64,000 bases of DNA, taken from contig JAPQWV010000688.1 in the NCBI GenBank assembly GCA_027422505.1, forward strand, positions 62,001-126,000, written 5' to 3'. Made by a program: the position numbers and the translations under genes. Under the pieces are notes generated by a model, which ran no database searches, had not been told where the DNA came from, and saw nothing but the letters and a program-made list of their open reading frames with translations. This DNA comes from Craterostigma plantagineum (taxonomy: Eukaryota; Streptophyta; Magnoliopsida; Lamiales; Linderniaceae). This document shows positions 36,473 to 48,151 of the stretch, in pieces; positions within the stretch are counted from its first letter, which is position 1, and every line of letters starts with the position of its first letter.

Positions 36473-37395
36473 TCAGTTTAACTGAACCTTCTTCCAAAGC
36501 TCTGTATGTTCTCTGCAGAAAGAAGCTACAACGCCACCTTCTATCTTCTTCCTCCCTTGTCTTACTCAACGCAGAACTCTTCTTTCAACCCACAAGTCAC
36601 GTGAAACCCCAAACCACACTTGGGCTCAGAACAATCAATCACACATCCAACTTCTCTCTTCACACACGCAACACATACCATCCCACCTTTTCTTCGCAAT
36701 CTTGCCACAGTCAATCCCTTCTCTTCCTCGGAGTCAAGAAAAAAACACTTCGGGTACGTAAATTGCACAAACAAGATGAGCCCACCTCCCATCTGTGGTG
36801 GGGCTTGAGCCCCGCCGGAGATGGGACACAGACAACAAGACGGCGGCGAAGTTTCAGATTTTGAGATGCATCGAGTGCAAAACCATCACCTTCAGGGATT
36901 TGGTGGATAAGGGATTTCCGTAGCATGAGGCGTGGACCATTAGATCGCATCCATCGCATAAAACGATTGGGTCCGTTGGATCTGCATCTGTGATGTTACA
37001 CACTGCACAGACGATGCCGTCGTCCTCTCCTTGCTCTATGTGTTCGTTGCTGCAGCTAATTTCTGGTTTTCTGGCGTTTCCTCGAGCGTAGCTGAGCTGA
37101 CACCATGACCATCATCTTCTGCTTTTTCTTTCACGTCATCGATTAGGGAGTTTTCTGGGGAATCTGGGAAGTTGTTGAGATCAAAGGGATGGAAGGCATA
37201 GATGCGTTTTTTCGCAGGGCAAGTATAGTGTATTTTGGCTAGGGGTGAAAGCTGGGTTTTGGAAATGTTTGCGTTTCTTGGCTGGTAAAGGACTGACATC
37301 TCTTGATTTTTGTTCGAGGGTGGTTTCTTTTTGCTGTAAGAACTTGAACCTTTTGAGAGGAGGTAAGCTCTGTAATTGTAATGATTTCTTATCAT
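36473..37395 (-). CDS. PHD-finger plus extended-PHD protein (JADE-like, At3g14740 type), frame-disrupted
   Basis: ATG at 37395, stop TGA at 36473. After a basic, unstructured N-terminus, a PHD finger is readable: GIVCAVCNITDADPTDPIVL, CDGCDLMVHASCYG, a QIPEGDWFCTRC-type end, then CCLCP. An extended PHD follows, with ARLRRKGGMVCVACVKREVG, CSEPKCGLGFHVTCG and a final FCREHTELWKK. Such tandem modules read histone H3 tails and unmodified nucleosomes in chromatin-acetylation complexes. The frame is broken near 37040, 36915, 36890, 36815 and 36570 by single bases, while domain order is intact. No homolog lies in copy B because the window ends first. It could be a pseudogene; base errors like those nearby are likelier. 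Confidence 0.75.
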
Positions 37396-37835
37396 AGCTT
37401 CTGCTCTGTGAATGGATTATGCTATGAGAGCAGAGAGCTGATGAAGAAGAACATATATGAAGGGGATGAAGTGTGTGCTTTTATCCGTGGTGGGAACATC
37501 GAAATTTCATATTGAATTATTTGAATTTCAGTTGAGTGAAAACTTCTGAAGATCAAATTTTCATTTTGAACTCGTTGGCGCCTAAATTTTATGTGGACTA
37601 CATTGCACATTAACTATTAATAAAGGACCAAAATACAATAAAGGCATAACACAAATAGTTAATGTGATCGTTTTCCTACCTTTCGTTTTCTTGAATGCCT
37701 ATGATTCTAATCGCTGATAGAAGTTTGACAAACTTTGGAATCCATCCTAACTAAAATAATGGTAAAAATCTACTAAAAATACACATCAATCAGCAGACAT
37801 CTAATTTATCAGGTTTGAGTTCTTGATATCGATAA
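37396..37835. other. Upstream region of PHD gene up to duplication junction
   Basis: No gene is seen. The unique sequence ends at 37835; the next base begins the second copy of the segment, inside an LTR. Just before the junction lies TTCTTGATATC, which also occurs in the LTR about 100 bp upstream of the joined point. Confidence 0.5.
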
Positions 37836-38495
37836 ATGTGCTATTTTCGTCTCTAGAGGGATTAGGGTTGATTTCTGGTCGAAGTCCCGCTCTCTGGGTC
37901 GAATTTGGGCTTTTATAGTGAAATTCGACACTGTCACGGCCTGGGACAAGATAGGTCACGGCCGTGACACTTTCTGGGCGAAAGTTGAGCTCACTGCCGC
38001 TCGTCACGGCCTGGTGCAGTAGCGTCACGGCCGTGACCGTCTCACAGCTTTGCGGCAGTTTCGTATTTCTCTCGGATGAGGGGTAAACGATGTCCGATTG
38101 ACCTGAAATTTAACCATAGATAGAAGACTCGCCAATCTTGATTATGACCAAAGGAATTCTCAATCCGAGGTCTGGATTGAGAGATATGAATTTCTAATGC
38201 TGCTGCGCTATGGGTCACGGCCTGGTGCAATAAGTGTCACGGCCGTGACACAAGCAGTGTTCTCCTCTGGTGGACGTCACGGCCTCGTGCATGGACTGTC
38301 ACGGCCGTGACAGAGGGCAGTATTCGTCCTTTTTGCTCCGTTTTGCCTCGTTTTCGCTCCTTTCGCTCGAAACTCGTCCTAAGCTCCTTCATATCAAAAT
38401 GAGTGTAAATATGTCGAATAAATGCATAAATTGATTGCAAAGCTCTATATACCCCAAATAAATACTACGATAAACGTATCGAAATACGTTTATCA
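37836..38495 (-). repeat. Truncated LTR (copy B)
   Basis: 660 bp corresponding to 8552-9221, ending TTATCA. The four hairpin modules are included (37933-38311). Confidence 0.88.
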
Positions 38496-40334
38496 AACCT
38501 CCCCACACTTAAGCATTTGCTTGTCCTCAAGTAAATTAGAAGTAAGATTAGGCATCACATCAAGATAACGGCACGATTATTCGCAATCTATCATCAAAGC
38601 TAGAAAGCACAAAAGGAATCAAGCAAACAATCACGGATGTTACACTAATGACTTGCACTTGTCGACCTAAACTTCCTTCGCACTGCTAATCGAGACTCAT
38701 ACCTCACAAGGATTCGCTCAAGTCGTTCAATGTATAGGCTAAATTATAGTGAATCACTCAAATTCGTGCGCTAGTCCAACCCTGCCATAGGCTTGCGGGC
38801 TAATCGCATATCTACTATTAAAGTGGCAAGCATAAATCTGAGGGTCTTTTCGGGAGAATAGGATCAAATAGTCATAAAATGGTACGCATATCCAATGAAC
38901 ATGCAATCTTTAAGCTAGGGTCGTAAGCGAAAAATTTCGAAGAAAATAGCATGATCGAACAGAAAATCACACGTCCCCAGCACAGGATTCAACATTCTTG
39001 CCCGAAATCCTAGACTTTTCTGCCGACCCCTGTCAACTCAGTTCTCTTTCATTTTCTGCCCTCTTCCCTTAATTACGCTCTAGTGCACTACCCTTATTCC
39101 CTCAAAACATCAAGGTTCGGCTTTTGTCGCAAAGAATACATCGTCACAGCGAATGCCGTGTACCTAGGGATACTTATTACCAAAACTATATCTTGCCAAA
39201 AGGTTTATGGGTATGCTTATGAAAAGGGATCAGGTCATTTCATTAAAACGGTCAATCAGGGGTGAGTCATTTCACAAATAACAGAGAAGAACACCAAACC
39301 ATACACTGAACAGTAACTCTCAAGTTCGACTTCTGCTCTATTCTAACGAATTCGGGTTCATATAATTTCTGGAGGCTTATATGAGTCAGGGGCATCATAT
39401 GAGGTACGCAACAAATAGGCTCAGGCTCAAAGGGGCTAACTATTGGGTTAGTCATGGTGGGAAGTTTTGGCTCTGGACCTTAATTCCTAATGCCCTCGTC
39501 ATTTCTACACTAACACACCAAAAACAGTTCAACACGCATTAGACAGGCAAGTTCTAGAGAGATATAGACTAGGCACGTCACACAACAAGAGAAAAAAAAA
39601 ATGAGCATAAGCTCGTCAGGCTCAAACTCTCACAACGAAATGGGGTTATGTGTACGAAACTCTCAAAACAGTGCTATATCTATTCAGGCAAACATGATTC
39701 GGTCAGTCATGCATATCCTAATTGCTCACAAAGATTCATAATAATGCAGGACTAACTCGAAATAAACGCCAAAAATCGTGCCAGCGTTCAAGAATCATGC
39801 CTTTCTAACGAAAATTTTAGCTCAGAGATACGTCATAAAAAATTTAAAATTTCACGTAAGTTTTCAAACTAGAATCCCTCCCCACACTTAAACCTGACGT
39901 TGTCCTCAACGTAAAAAAATAAAAGGAAAGAGAAAAGAGTTTAAAAGAGAGCGTGACTCCCCTGACAAATAGATGACGTGGTCGTGAAGTAGTCGTGACT
40001 GAACGCGTGCAGGTGTTACTCATGATATCCTGACATAACTTAAAAGAAATGAAACGTAAAAAGGAACTAGACATAGATAATAAAAATAATAATATATTTC
40101 ATATGCATCATAGTCATAGGTAAATAAATAAAAGAAAGTACTAGATAGATAACACATGGGTTGCCTCCCAAGTAGCGCTTCGTTTACCGTCTTTAGCCGG
40201 ACGTGCTTTCGTTCGCTTAGGGTGGCTGGAAGTCGAGGTAAGCATCTCTTTTGCTTAAGTTTTCCTCGCCTACATCCATACCTGGCGGTGTCTCCATTCA
40301 CCGGGCAGCGATTTCAACTCTAGTGGCGTTCGCT
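38496..40334 (-). other. Non-coding 3' tract of copy B retrotransposon
   Basis: Counterpart of 9222 to about 11055. Polypurine-like motifs lie at about 38498-38510 and 39877-39890. The GGGAGGCAACCCA motif (minus strand) is near 40157-40170. Confidence 0.65.
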
Positions 40335-40925
40335 CCTCGACTGGCTCTTGTCCTTAACTTCTTCGCTGCTCTCGTCGATGTTATGATAGGTTCACGATCT
40401 CCTCCCCACACTTATCGATTTCCACAATCGTGTGCCTATCATGCTTGCTGACCTGTGACAGACCTTGCACAGAAAAGAGAAAATCGCGCTCAAAGACATC
40501 TAAGAAATAGCATTTATCATCTTGCTCGTTGCTCTTTTTCATCGAATCAGCCATATTGAATGTAACTTTTTCGCCGTCTACTGTCAAGGTTAATGTTCCT
40601 TCCTAACATCTATCATGGTCTCGCCGTAGCTAAGAATGGTCTACCTAGAATTAATGGAACATTTCATCCTCGTCCATGTCTAAGATCACAAAATCAACAG
40701 GGATAACGAACTTATTGACCTTACTAGAACATCCTCGATAACACCTAGAGGGTATTTTAAACGATCTATCGGCCAGTTGAATACTCATTCTAGTGGTCGT
40801 GGTTCACCTAATTCTAAACGCTAAAACATGGAGTACGGCATTAAATTTATACTAGCACTAGATCAGCTAAAGCATGCTCAACAACTAAATCACCTATCAA
40901 ACAAGGAATTGTAAAAACTCCCTGG
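40335..40925 (-). pseudogene. Retrotransposon protease remnant, copy B
   Basis: Carries the same TLTVDGEKVTFNM segment and the LGRPFLA region as copy A. It has different one-base losses (for example near 40600, 40625 and 40663), so the longest clean stretch is shorter. Confidence 0.65.
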
Positions 40926-41245
40926 GTCCTTGAGCTTTTTTCGGTATCTTGCTCTGGAGTATCGCTGAGCACTCTCCTCGTAGGTATACCGTGGAGACGT
41001 GTTCGAGCTTCCGTCGGTTCCTCAGCAAGTCCATCAGGAACTTAACGAAACTGGGCATCTGCACAATAGCTTCAATAAACGGTAAGTTTAATATGTAATT
41101 CTTTGCACATACCCATAAATCTGCCAATTAGTGCCTCGTCTTTGTCCTTCTTCAGCCGTGCTGGATAGGAATCTTCGGCTGGTATGGCATCACTGGTGGC
41201 CGCTCATTCTCCTCGCTTTTCTATTTCGGGTGCAGCCTCCTCCTT

Positions 41246-42849
41246 TTAGGTTGAACCTTCTCTTTTTTCAGGTGCAGCTTCCCTCAACCGAGGCTGGGTA
41301 CGAGGATCTTTGGTTGATACGGCTTCACGAATGTCGCGTCTTCTCTCGTTATCCTTGACCTTCTCGACTCCGTCGCTCTTGCTTTCTCCATTTCTGGCTC
41401 GTCGTGGCCCTCGAAATCGACTTCCTCCTTTAAATTCTGCTTGGTGGGAGCTTCTTGTAATCCTCTCCCACTCCTCAGGGTCACGCATTGCAATACTCCT
41501 TGGAATTTGTCGGGTGTAGCTCGGGAGTGATCCTTGATTTCGCCTCGCCATTTGCTTTGCTAATTGCCCCACTTGCTGCTCCAACCTCTTGATCGAGGCG
41601 TCAGTGTTCTGGGCACGTACATGTTTGCTTCCATGTACCCTCCATCTCATCATTCGATTCTCGTGAGCTGCGGTGGTACTGCTGAAGTTCGTGAGGAGCG
41701 CCTTCATCATATCCTTCATCTCCCTCATGTCGTCGGATCCTCCGGCGGGTGCATTCTGATATTGGTGTAGCACCCCGTTTGGAAACCGGAAGGTCTGGGC
41801 TGAAATCCTGGCGGTACTTGCCCCTGATTATTCTGATTCCCGTACGCGAGATTGGGGTGCGCTCGAGGCTGGTAGCTTCGCTGGCCACCTTGGTAATTTC
41901 CCATATAGTCTACGTGCTCCAGCGGCTGCCCAAGTTGGCATTCTGATGTCTCGTGGGCTGCGCCACAAATTCCGCACAGTGGCACGTAAGACGTGTGCTG
42001 CGTCGGTACGATGGTGGCCACGGCGTTCACGGGTGAGTTTGCCCGGACTTGGGAAGTAATGCGCCAATCACCGTCTGCAACTGGGAGTTCGTCGAGGCAA
42101 TTTGTTGCTGAAGTGCCTCGATTTTAGCGTTAGTGGCCGTCTCCTCGCTCACTCCGAACACACCGGGTGTCTTCATCCTGGTATTGCCCTCATGAAGCTG
42201 TTCTCGAGTAGTCCTCGATCAGATTCCAAGCCTCGGTAGCATTGAGCTTCACGAGTCCTCCTCCTGCGGCTCCGTCTAGCATATGGACAGTGTGGTCATT
42301 GAGCCCCTCGTGAAATCGGTTGATCTGGGCTGCCTTCGACATCCGTGCTGCGGGCACCTCTTCAGTAGCGCCTTATATCGCTCCCACACCTCGTAGAGGT
42401 TTTCTGAGTCCTTCTGATGGAATAGGGAGATCTCTGTCTTTAACCTTAGCACCTTCGTCAGCGGGAAATAGTGGCGATAAACGCGGCTCGCAGCTCCTCC
42501 CATGTAGTGATTGAGCGAGGTGGCAACATCTCCAGCCAGTCCTTAGCTCTGAACTTCAGGGAGAACTGGACAGCATCAACTTAATTGCATCGCCCGAGAC
42601 CCCGTTGATCTTAATGGTGTCAGTCACCGTCAGATAAGCCTTCAGATGGGAGTAGGGATCGTCATCGGGATTGCCCTCAAACTGGGCTGTCTGGAAGATC
42701 ATCTGAAGCCAAGAGTGCTTCAACTCGAAATTGTTGTTCTCGATCGGCGGGATGACAATCGCCGACTCAGTACCGCCTAGCGCGTCATTCCTGAGGAGAT
42801 CCTGTAGCGATGGCTCCTCCTCGTGGACGGGTACTCTATGGTCTGCCAT
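41246..42849 (-). pseudogene. Retrotransposon Gag, copy B
   Basis: Start MADHRVPVHEEEP at 42849. The N-terminal region is cleaner than in copy A across FQTAQFEGNPDDDPYSHLKAYLTVTDTIKING, but the central and C-terminal parts shift frame repeatedly (near 42345, 42190, 42030, 41740 and 41630). The zinc-knuckle-like CGICGAAHETSEC is retained. Confidence 0.75.
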
Positions 42850-43014
42850 ATCTACTTCTGTATCTGGACTAAAAGAAATCGACCCGTAAAAGAAATAACA
42901 AAAATAACAATAACTAGAAGAACAAATAACGCCAACAGTACAAAGAAAAGTAAAGGAAAACTTCAAATAAAAATGGCTAAATTACCGAACTACGGTGTTC
43001 CTAATATCAATCTA

Positions 43015-43032
43015 TCCCCGGCAACGGCGCCA
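43015..43032 (-). other. Primer-binding site for tRNA-Asp, copy B
   Basis: Same 18 bases as 13757-13774, 6 bp from the LTR. Confidence 0.85.
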
Positions 43033-43038
43033 AAAACT

Positions 43039-44579
43039 TGATCGACACGTGGTGTGTGAATGAAAAGTGCGACAAGTAATAATTAAAACGAATACTAAAT
43101 TACTATCACCGACGTGCGATAGGCAGTGAACCTATCGTTTGTAGTGTAGTAAGTGAGTAACGAGTATCGAACACGAGGAATAAATCAAGTACCAGTAATG
43201 ACCATCGACTCGATATTTAACCTTAATAAAATACGAACTTGTTTGACGACTGACTTAACCTACGGATCGCTCCTAAATCAACTAGAAATTCAAATAACAC
43301 GCTTAAAACTGATACGAAGCTTCAGATGATAAAGATATGCTCGGGATTCGAATCCCGCTAGGTAGCATCGGCTAAGACAGTAAAATCGCTCCTAAGTGAT
43401 TCGGACCAAGTCGCAGTAATTTCCTGCCCGCTTGCGAATTTGCTGTCGCCCTAAACGCTCGCGGGGATCTAAAATTCAATAATTACTAACGGCGAGGATC
43501 GAGTATTTGCTTTCGCCCTATACTCGAATCCTATCTTCTATGAACGGCCTAAACGTTGTTTAGCTGTCGCCCTAAACGTTTTCCCCACAATCACTTTAAC
43601 ACATAGACATATTAAAGCGACGAAACATATTCATAGAACGATAAATAGTCAGAAACACAAAGTCACGATACACACGTCTTAACTACGAATTATCATAGCG
43701 TTCATCTAATCCCGAACACAAACGGGATTTAGCTAGCATGATTGACGAGAAAACAACGAAAGAAATAAGGAATAAAGGCGAAGAATTCATATTCTTGATA
43801 TCCTGATGATCTGCGATGGAAGCGTCGATGATTCTTCGTTCTTCGTTCAATTGGGCGTGATTTCGTCGATGATCCGTCTCTTGCGCTCCGGGACGCGATT
43901 CTGCGTTCTTATGTGCTATTTTTCGTCTCTAGAGGGATTAGGGTTGATTTCTGGTCGAAGTCCCGCTCTCTGGTCGAATTTGGGCTTTTTATAGTGAAAT
44001 TCGACACTGTCACGGCCTGGGACAAGATAGGTCACGCCGTGACACTTTCTGGGCGAAAGTTGAGCTCACTGCCGCTCGTCACGGCCTGGTGCAGTAGCGT
44101 CACGGCCGTGACCGTCTCAACAGCTTTGCGGCAGTTTCGTATTTCTCTCGGATGGAGGGGTAAACGATGTCCGATTGACCTGAAATTTTAACCATAGATA
44201 GAAGACTCGCCAATCTTGATTATGACCAAAGGAATTCTCAATCCGAGGTCTGGATTGAGAGATATGAATTTTCTAATGCTGCTGCTGCTATGGGTCACGG
44301 CCTGGTGCAATAAGTGTCACGGCCGTGACACCAAGCAGTGTTCTCCTCTGGTGGACGTCACGGCCTCGTGCATGGACTGTCACGGCCGTGACAGAGGGCA
44401 GTATTCGTCCTTTTTGCTCCGTTTTGCCTCGTTTTCGCTCCTTTTCGCTCGAAACTCGTCCTAAGCTCCTTCAATATCAAAATGAGTGTAAATATGTCGA
44501 ATAAATGCATAAATTGATTGCTAAAGCTCTATATACCCCAAATAAATACTACGATAAACGTATCGAAATACGTTTATCA
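43039..44579 (-). repeat. LTR (5' LTR of copy B element)
   Basis: 1541 bp, TGATCG...TTATCA, followed by the same flank (gcttctttaccc) as 15324. This shows the insertion predates the divergence of the two segments. Confidence 0.9.
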
Positions 44580-45072
44580 GCTTCTTTACCCTTCCTTTAC
44601 TGTCCTTTCATCTGATACTAAAAGGAGTTCCTCCTTTGCCCGGTTATTGCCATTTTACCCAGAGGTCCTTGCAGAACCCCTTTTAGATATTGTTTCTTTG
44701 TCTTCAACGTAGGCTTCCTCCTTCATGGGCTTACTGGGCTTTTTCTATTCTTTGTTCCTTGATCCATCTACTTTTGGTCCGTATCAACCACTCCCCTACT
44801 CTAATTTGTCGTTTTCGGACAAAAGTAAATTAGAGTAAATAAGGAGATGGACCTTAACTCCCACTAGAGACCTACCGCCATGATGTTCTGCAGGGGCGCG
44901 TCTTTGCAAAATCCTATCAATGCCTTGGGAACTGCTTTTAAGGGTGGTTTCTGGAAGCTTGGCAGTCTCTTCACTTCTTATTTTCGAAGGTACTTCGTCA
45001 TTATCAGGTATACTTCTCTCTTCTTCCTCCTCTTTTTTTTTTTCTTTAATCTCAAACACTTTTTCCGTCTCC
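44580..45072. other. Upstream part of transposon-derived gene, copy B
   Basis: Counterpart of 15324-15816, with the same small hairpin-like inverted pair near 44800-44835. Confidence 0.4.
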
Positions 45073-47419
45073 ATGGCTTCTGAAACTTCTGATTCGGCAA
45101 ACCCTTTGCTTCCTTCTGTTCATTCCCCTCAGTCGGCCTCTTCTGCAACGGCGTCGAGCCCTTCGACTCCACAGCCCGTTTCTCAGCCAAAAACCCGTAC
45201 CAAACGCATCGTTGTGCCGCGAACCAGTAGTCGTCCCCGAACCCGTTCCGCCATTGCTTCTGCCATGGCCTCCCTTTCAATCGGCGGGGCTGGGACCGAT
45301 GATTCGCCGGCTGGGTCTCAAGATTTGATCTTGCTTCCCGAGCCGCCGTCCCTTCGTAACCCTAGATTTGTTCCGTCTTCCTCTTCGTCAACGTTTAGTG
45401 TTTTTCCGGCTTTAACGCGTTCGTCGGCGAGCCTAGATGCTTTGGTGGAATGGGGTTTTACTTTTGAGGGCTTTACTGTGAAGATGCCTTTGGCAGAGCA
45501 GAGGGCGGACCGCCCGCGCCCTTCATGTTTGGCTGTCTAGGAACCCAAATCAAGGCCGGATTGCGCTTCCCCGTTCCTCTCTTTCTATCCGAAGTTTCCC
45601 GGTCCTTCAAGGTTCCTCTGAACCAGTTCCAACCCTAACTATCCGTCTCTTAATCGCATTCTTTGTGGCGGTGCGGAGCTCGGGGGGGTGGGGGGGGGGG
45701 GGTTCCGTCATCGGATCTAGTGCTTTCTCATTTTTCACTGAAGTCCGACGGTGCCTTTTTCTATCTTTTCTCAATTTCTTCTCCGCGAGGAGGGAAACCC
45801 ACTTTTTCGTGATGAACCACAAGATGGACAAGGATTGGCAGGGTTATTACTTCTTCGTAGAGTCCCCGATGGTGCGTGGGACTTTCCTTGTAATAGGTGG
45901 GCAAAGGGGTTCCTCCTCGTGAGTCTGGCAAGTGCTCGAAGAGGAACCGAAACGCGCTGACCTCGGTTGAATGCTCACGCTGACGAGCATGGTTCTTTGA
46001 ACCCCTTTTATTTAGTCAAGTTTCCTGGAGTCCTATACCGTTTTGAATTTTAGCCCTTTTTTTTACCAAATTTTCCCCTCAAGGTACTTGTGGATGCCTT
46101 TGTACTTTCTTATTTTCGTGGGCTGGTGTCTTGTTGATATGGGTTCCTTTTTTGGTGCATGGATGGCAGGTTCTTGGTTTCACTTGCTGGCAAACATCAG
46201 CGAAGGGAGCAATCCTCCGTTGCCCAGTACCGAGTCGCCCATTGTAGTCCCCGCGCTTCATCCAATCCCAGCAGCTTGGGATGTTGGTGAAGAAGTTCCC
46301 CCACCTTCTCCTGAGGATCTCAGGGCTTCGGCGTCCCTTGATGCTGCCCCTGTCCCAAGGCCTAAGAGAAAGGCTGCCGCTACGTCTAAACCGGCCAAAA
46401 GGACTAAAAGAAGCTAATCGCGTCTGGAGGTGAAAGTAATGAGGTCCAGGTGGAGGTCCTGCAGGGAGAATCTCTAAAGACGATGTTCCCTTTCTGGGGA
46501 TCTTCTGGCTAAGGGGGGAGGGATGGAGGTGCTAGAGCGTTTGGTTTCTCCCGAATACAGGGAGGCGATTTCTCAAAGGTCAGCTGCGGAGAATGAAGCG
46601 GAGCTTGCGCACCACCTGCTTAAGGTACGTTCCCCACCTTTTGTGGAGGATACTTCTCCCTCTAATTTGCCTTGGGACTTTTTTGGCGTGGCCAGGTTGT
46701 AGGCTTGGTAACCGTGCGATCTTCGGGCTCCTTAGTCCAGATGTTGGAGGAATGCAACCGGTCCCTTCAGGATCGTTTAGGGGAGGCTCAGGCCAGTTTT
46801 GGCCGCCAAGGAAAAAGAGGCTATGACTCAGCTGAATCCCGAGAAAGAAAAGAGGAAAAAGAGAGAAAACGAGCTCGTCCTGCAGCATGAAGTACTTCGA
46901 AGTGCCTTAGAGCAGGAGAGGGAGGAACATGCAAGGGTCCTGAAACAGTGAGAGGAGGAGCTCCGGCGTTCCTTTGCACAGGAGAGGGCAGAGTGGGATG
47001 CGAATTTCATTCGCATGACCAGAGGTTCATACCGCAGCCGAATTAGAGCACATGAAGGCCACGGGCGCTAAAATCTGCCAGCAGCATCTCCTGTCTACGA
47101 TGGCGGGGCAGAAGTTACTAGAGGACCTGGCGGAAGATTGGCGCTTGGCCTATTTGCAGGATCCTATTTTCCTCAGGGACTTCGTCACCCTTATGCAACA
47201 TTATTTTATGGGGCCACCGCGCCGGTTCTTCTGGAGTTGAAGCTGCCACGGCTCTTCGGGACCTCCCTTTCCCCGCACTTTCAAGGGAGATCAACTGGGT
47301 CCAGAGAATCCTTTGTTCTGGCTTCCCGCGGCGGAGAAGCACATGGGGGTTCTTACTAGTGCTGATATCGGAGATCTCCGGGCGTTGTCTTTGTCTCTCC
47401 TGAAGACCCTCCTGTTTAA
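45073..47419 (+). pseudogene. Transposon-derived gene, 'putative gypsy type transposon' (PF04195-like), copy B
   Basis: Start MASETSDSANPLLPSVHSPQ at 45073; the first frame stays open to 45540 (FEGFTVKMPLAEQRADRP). The core then continues in other frames with stops. An exon near 46.1-46.42 kb encodes HPIPAAWDVGEEV and a basic KRKAAATSKPAKRTKR segment. The coiled coil (MLEECNRSLQDRLGEAQASF) and the DLAEDWRLAYLQDPIF tail follow to about 47.42 kb. It is less damaged than copy A but still disrupted. The basic stretch could be a nuclear signal. Confidence 0.6.
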
Positions 47420-48151
47420 TATTTCCCTTACTGTAGTGCAATGGACTTTTCTTTCCTGTTTTCGTGAACCTTTTTTAGGATCTCTGTTTTTCTTTCTGGG
47501 GGCCTAGCTCCCCTAGGTTTGTGTGTTCTATCGAGGTCCCCTTTGTATGACCTCTTTTACATGAAATTGCCGCTCATCGCTCTCTTTTTTGCCACTTTTA
47601 TCATTTTTGCGGGATAGGGACCTTTCTTAACAATCAAGCTTCTGTATTTGGTTTTTAATTCGCAAATTGAACACGAATTGTTAATGCCATCGACTGTAAG
47701 GACCGTCGTCCCTATCCTAAGGTGTCATATTGTGCTCAGACTCTCTTTGTCCTTAGCGAGTTCAGTGAGGAGACCCTTAGATACGCAGGGATCCCCTCAT
47801 TATTTTACCCTGGTTATAACGCAAGCTCCGCTTTTAGGTTCTATTCATGTCACAATTTATGTCTGTTGTCGTATTATTGTATAATTTATTGATATCTTGG
47901 TCCATTTGACGGCTCATTATTGGCATAGAATACATGATGGCATTATTAAATACGTCTGTCCACTGGAAGATTGGTTGGTTCATATAACTTTTGTAAAACT
48001 TAGTCTTACACAATACCACACACAGGACAGACGCAGACAAATCTTTTCTTATATTTAATCAAAGGACTTCCAACGTTACATAAACATCACATAGTCTTCA
48101 ACACCATATCAGAGCTAAAGAAGAACAAAGGAGAGAAATCCTTGACTGAAG
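47420..48151. other. Spacer with UGT promoter, copy B
   Basis: Counterpart of 18139-18865. No gene is supported. Confidence 0.4.

Larger units (their letters stand above)
8552..37835 (+). repeat. Copy A of a ~29.3-kb tandem segment
   Basis: From 8552 to about 34,690 this matches 37,836-64,000 in order and orientation. The rest (34.7-37.8 kb) has no counterpart inside the window because copy B is cut off. If the repeat is a simple tandem, copy B should end near 67.1 kb. Confidence 0.9.
37836..44579 (-). mobile_element. Athila-like gag-pro retrotransposon, copy B (3' LTR truncated)
   Basis: Same element as 7685-15323, lacking the first 867 bp of its left LTR. Gag, protease remnant, primer site and right LTR all correspond. 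The truncation is the duplication junction rather than an independent deletion inside the element. Confidence 0.88.
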
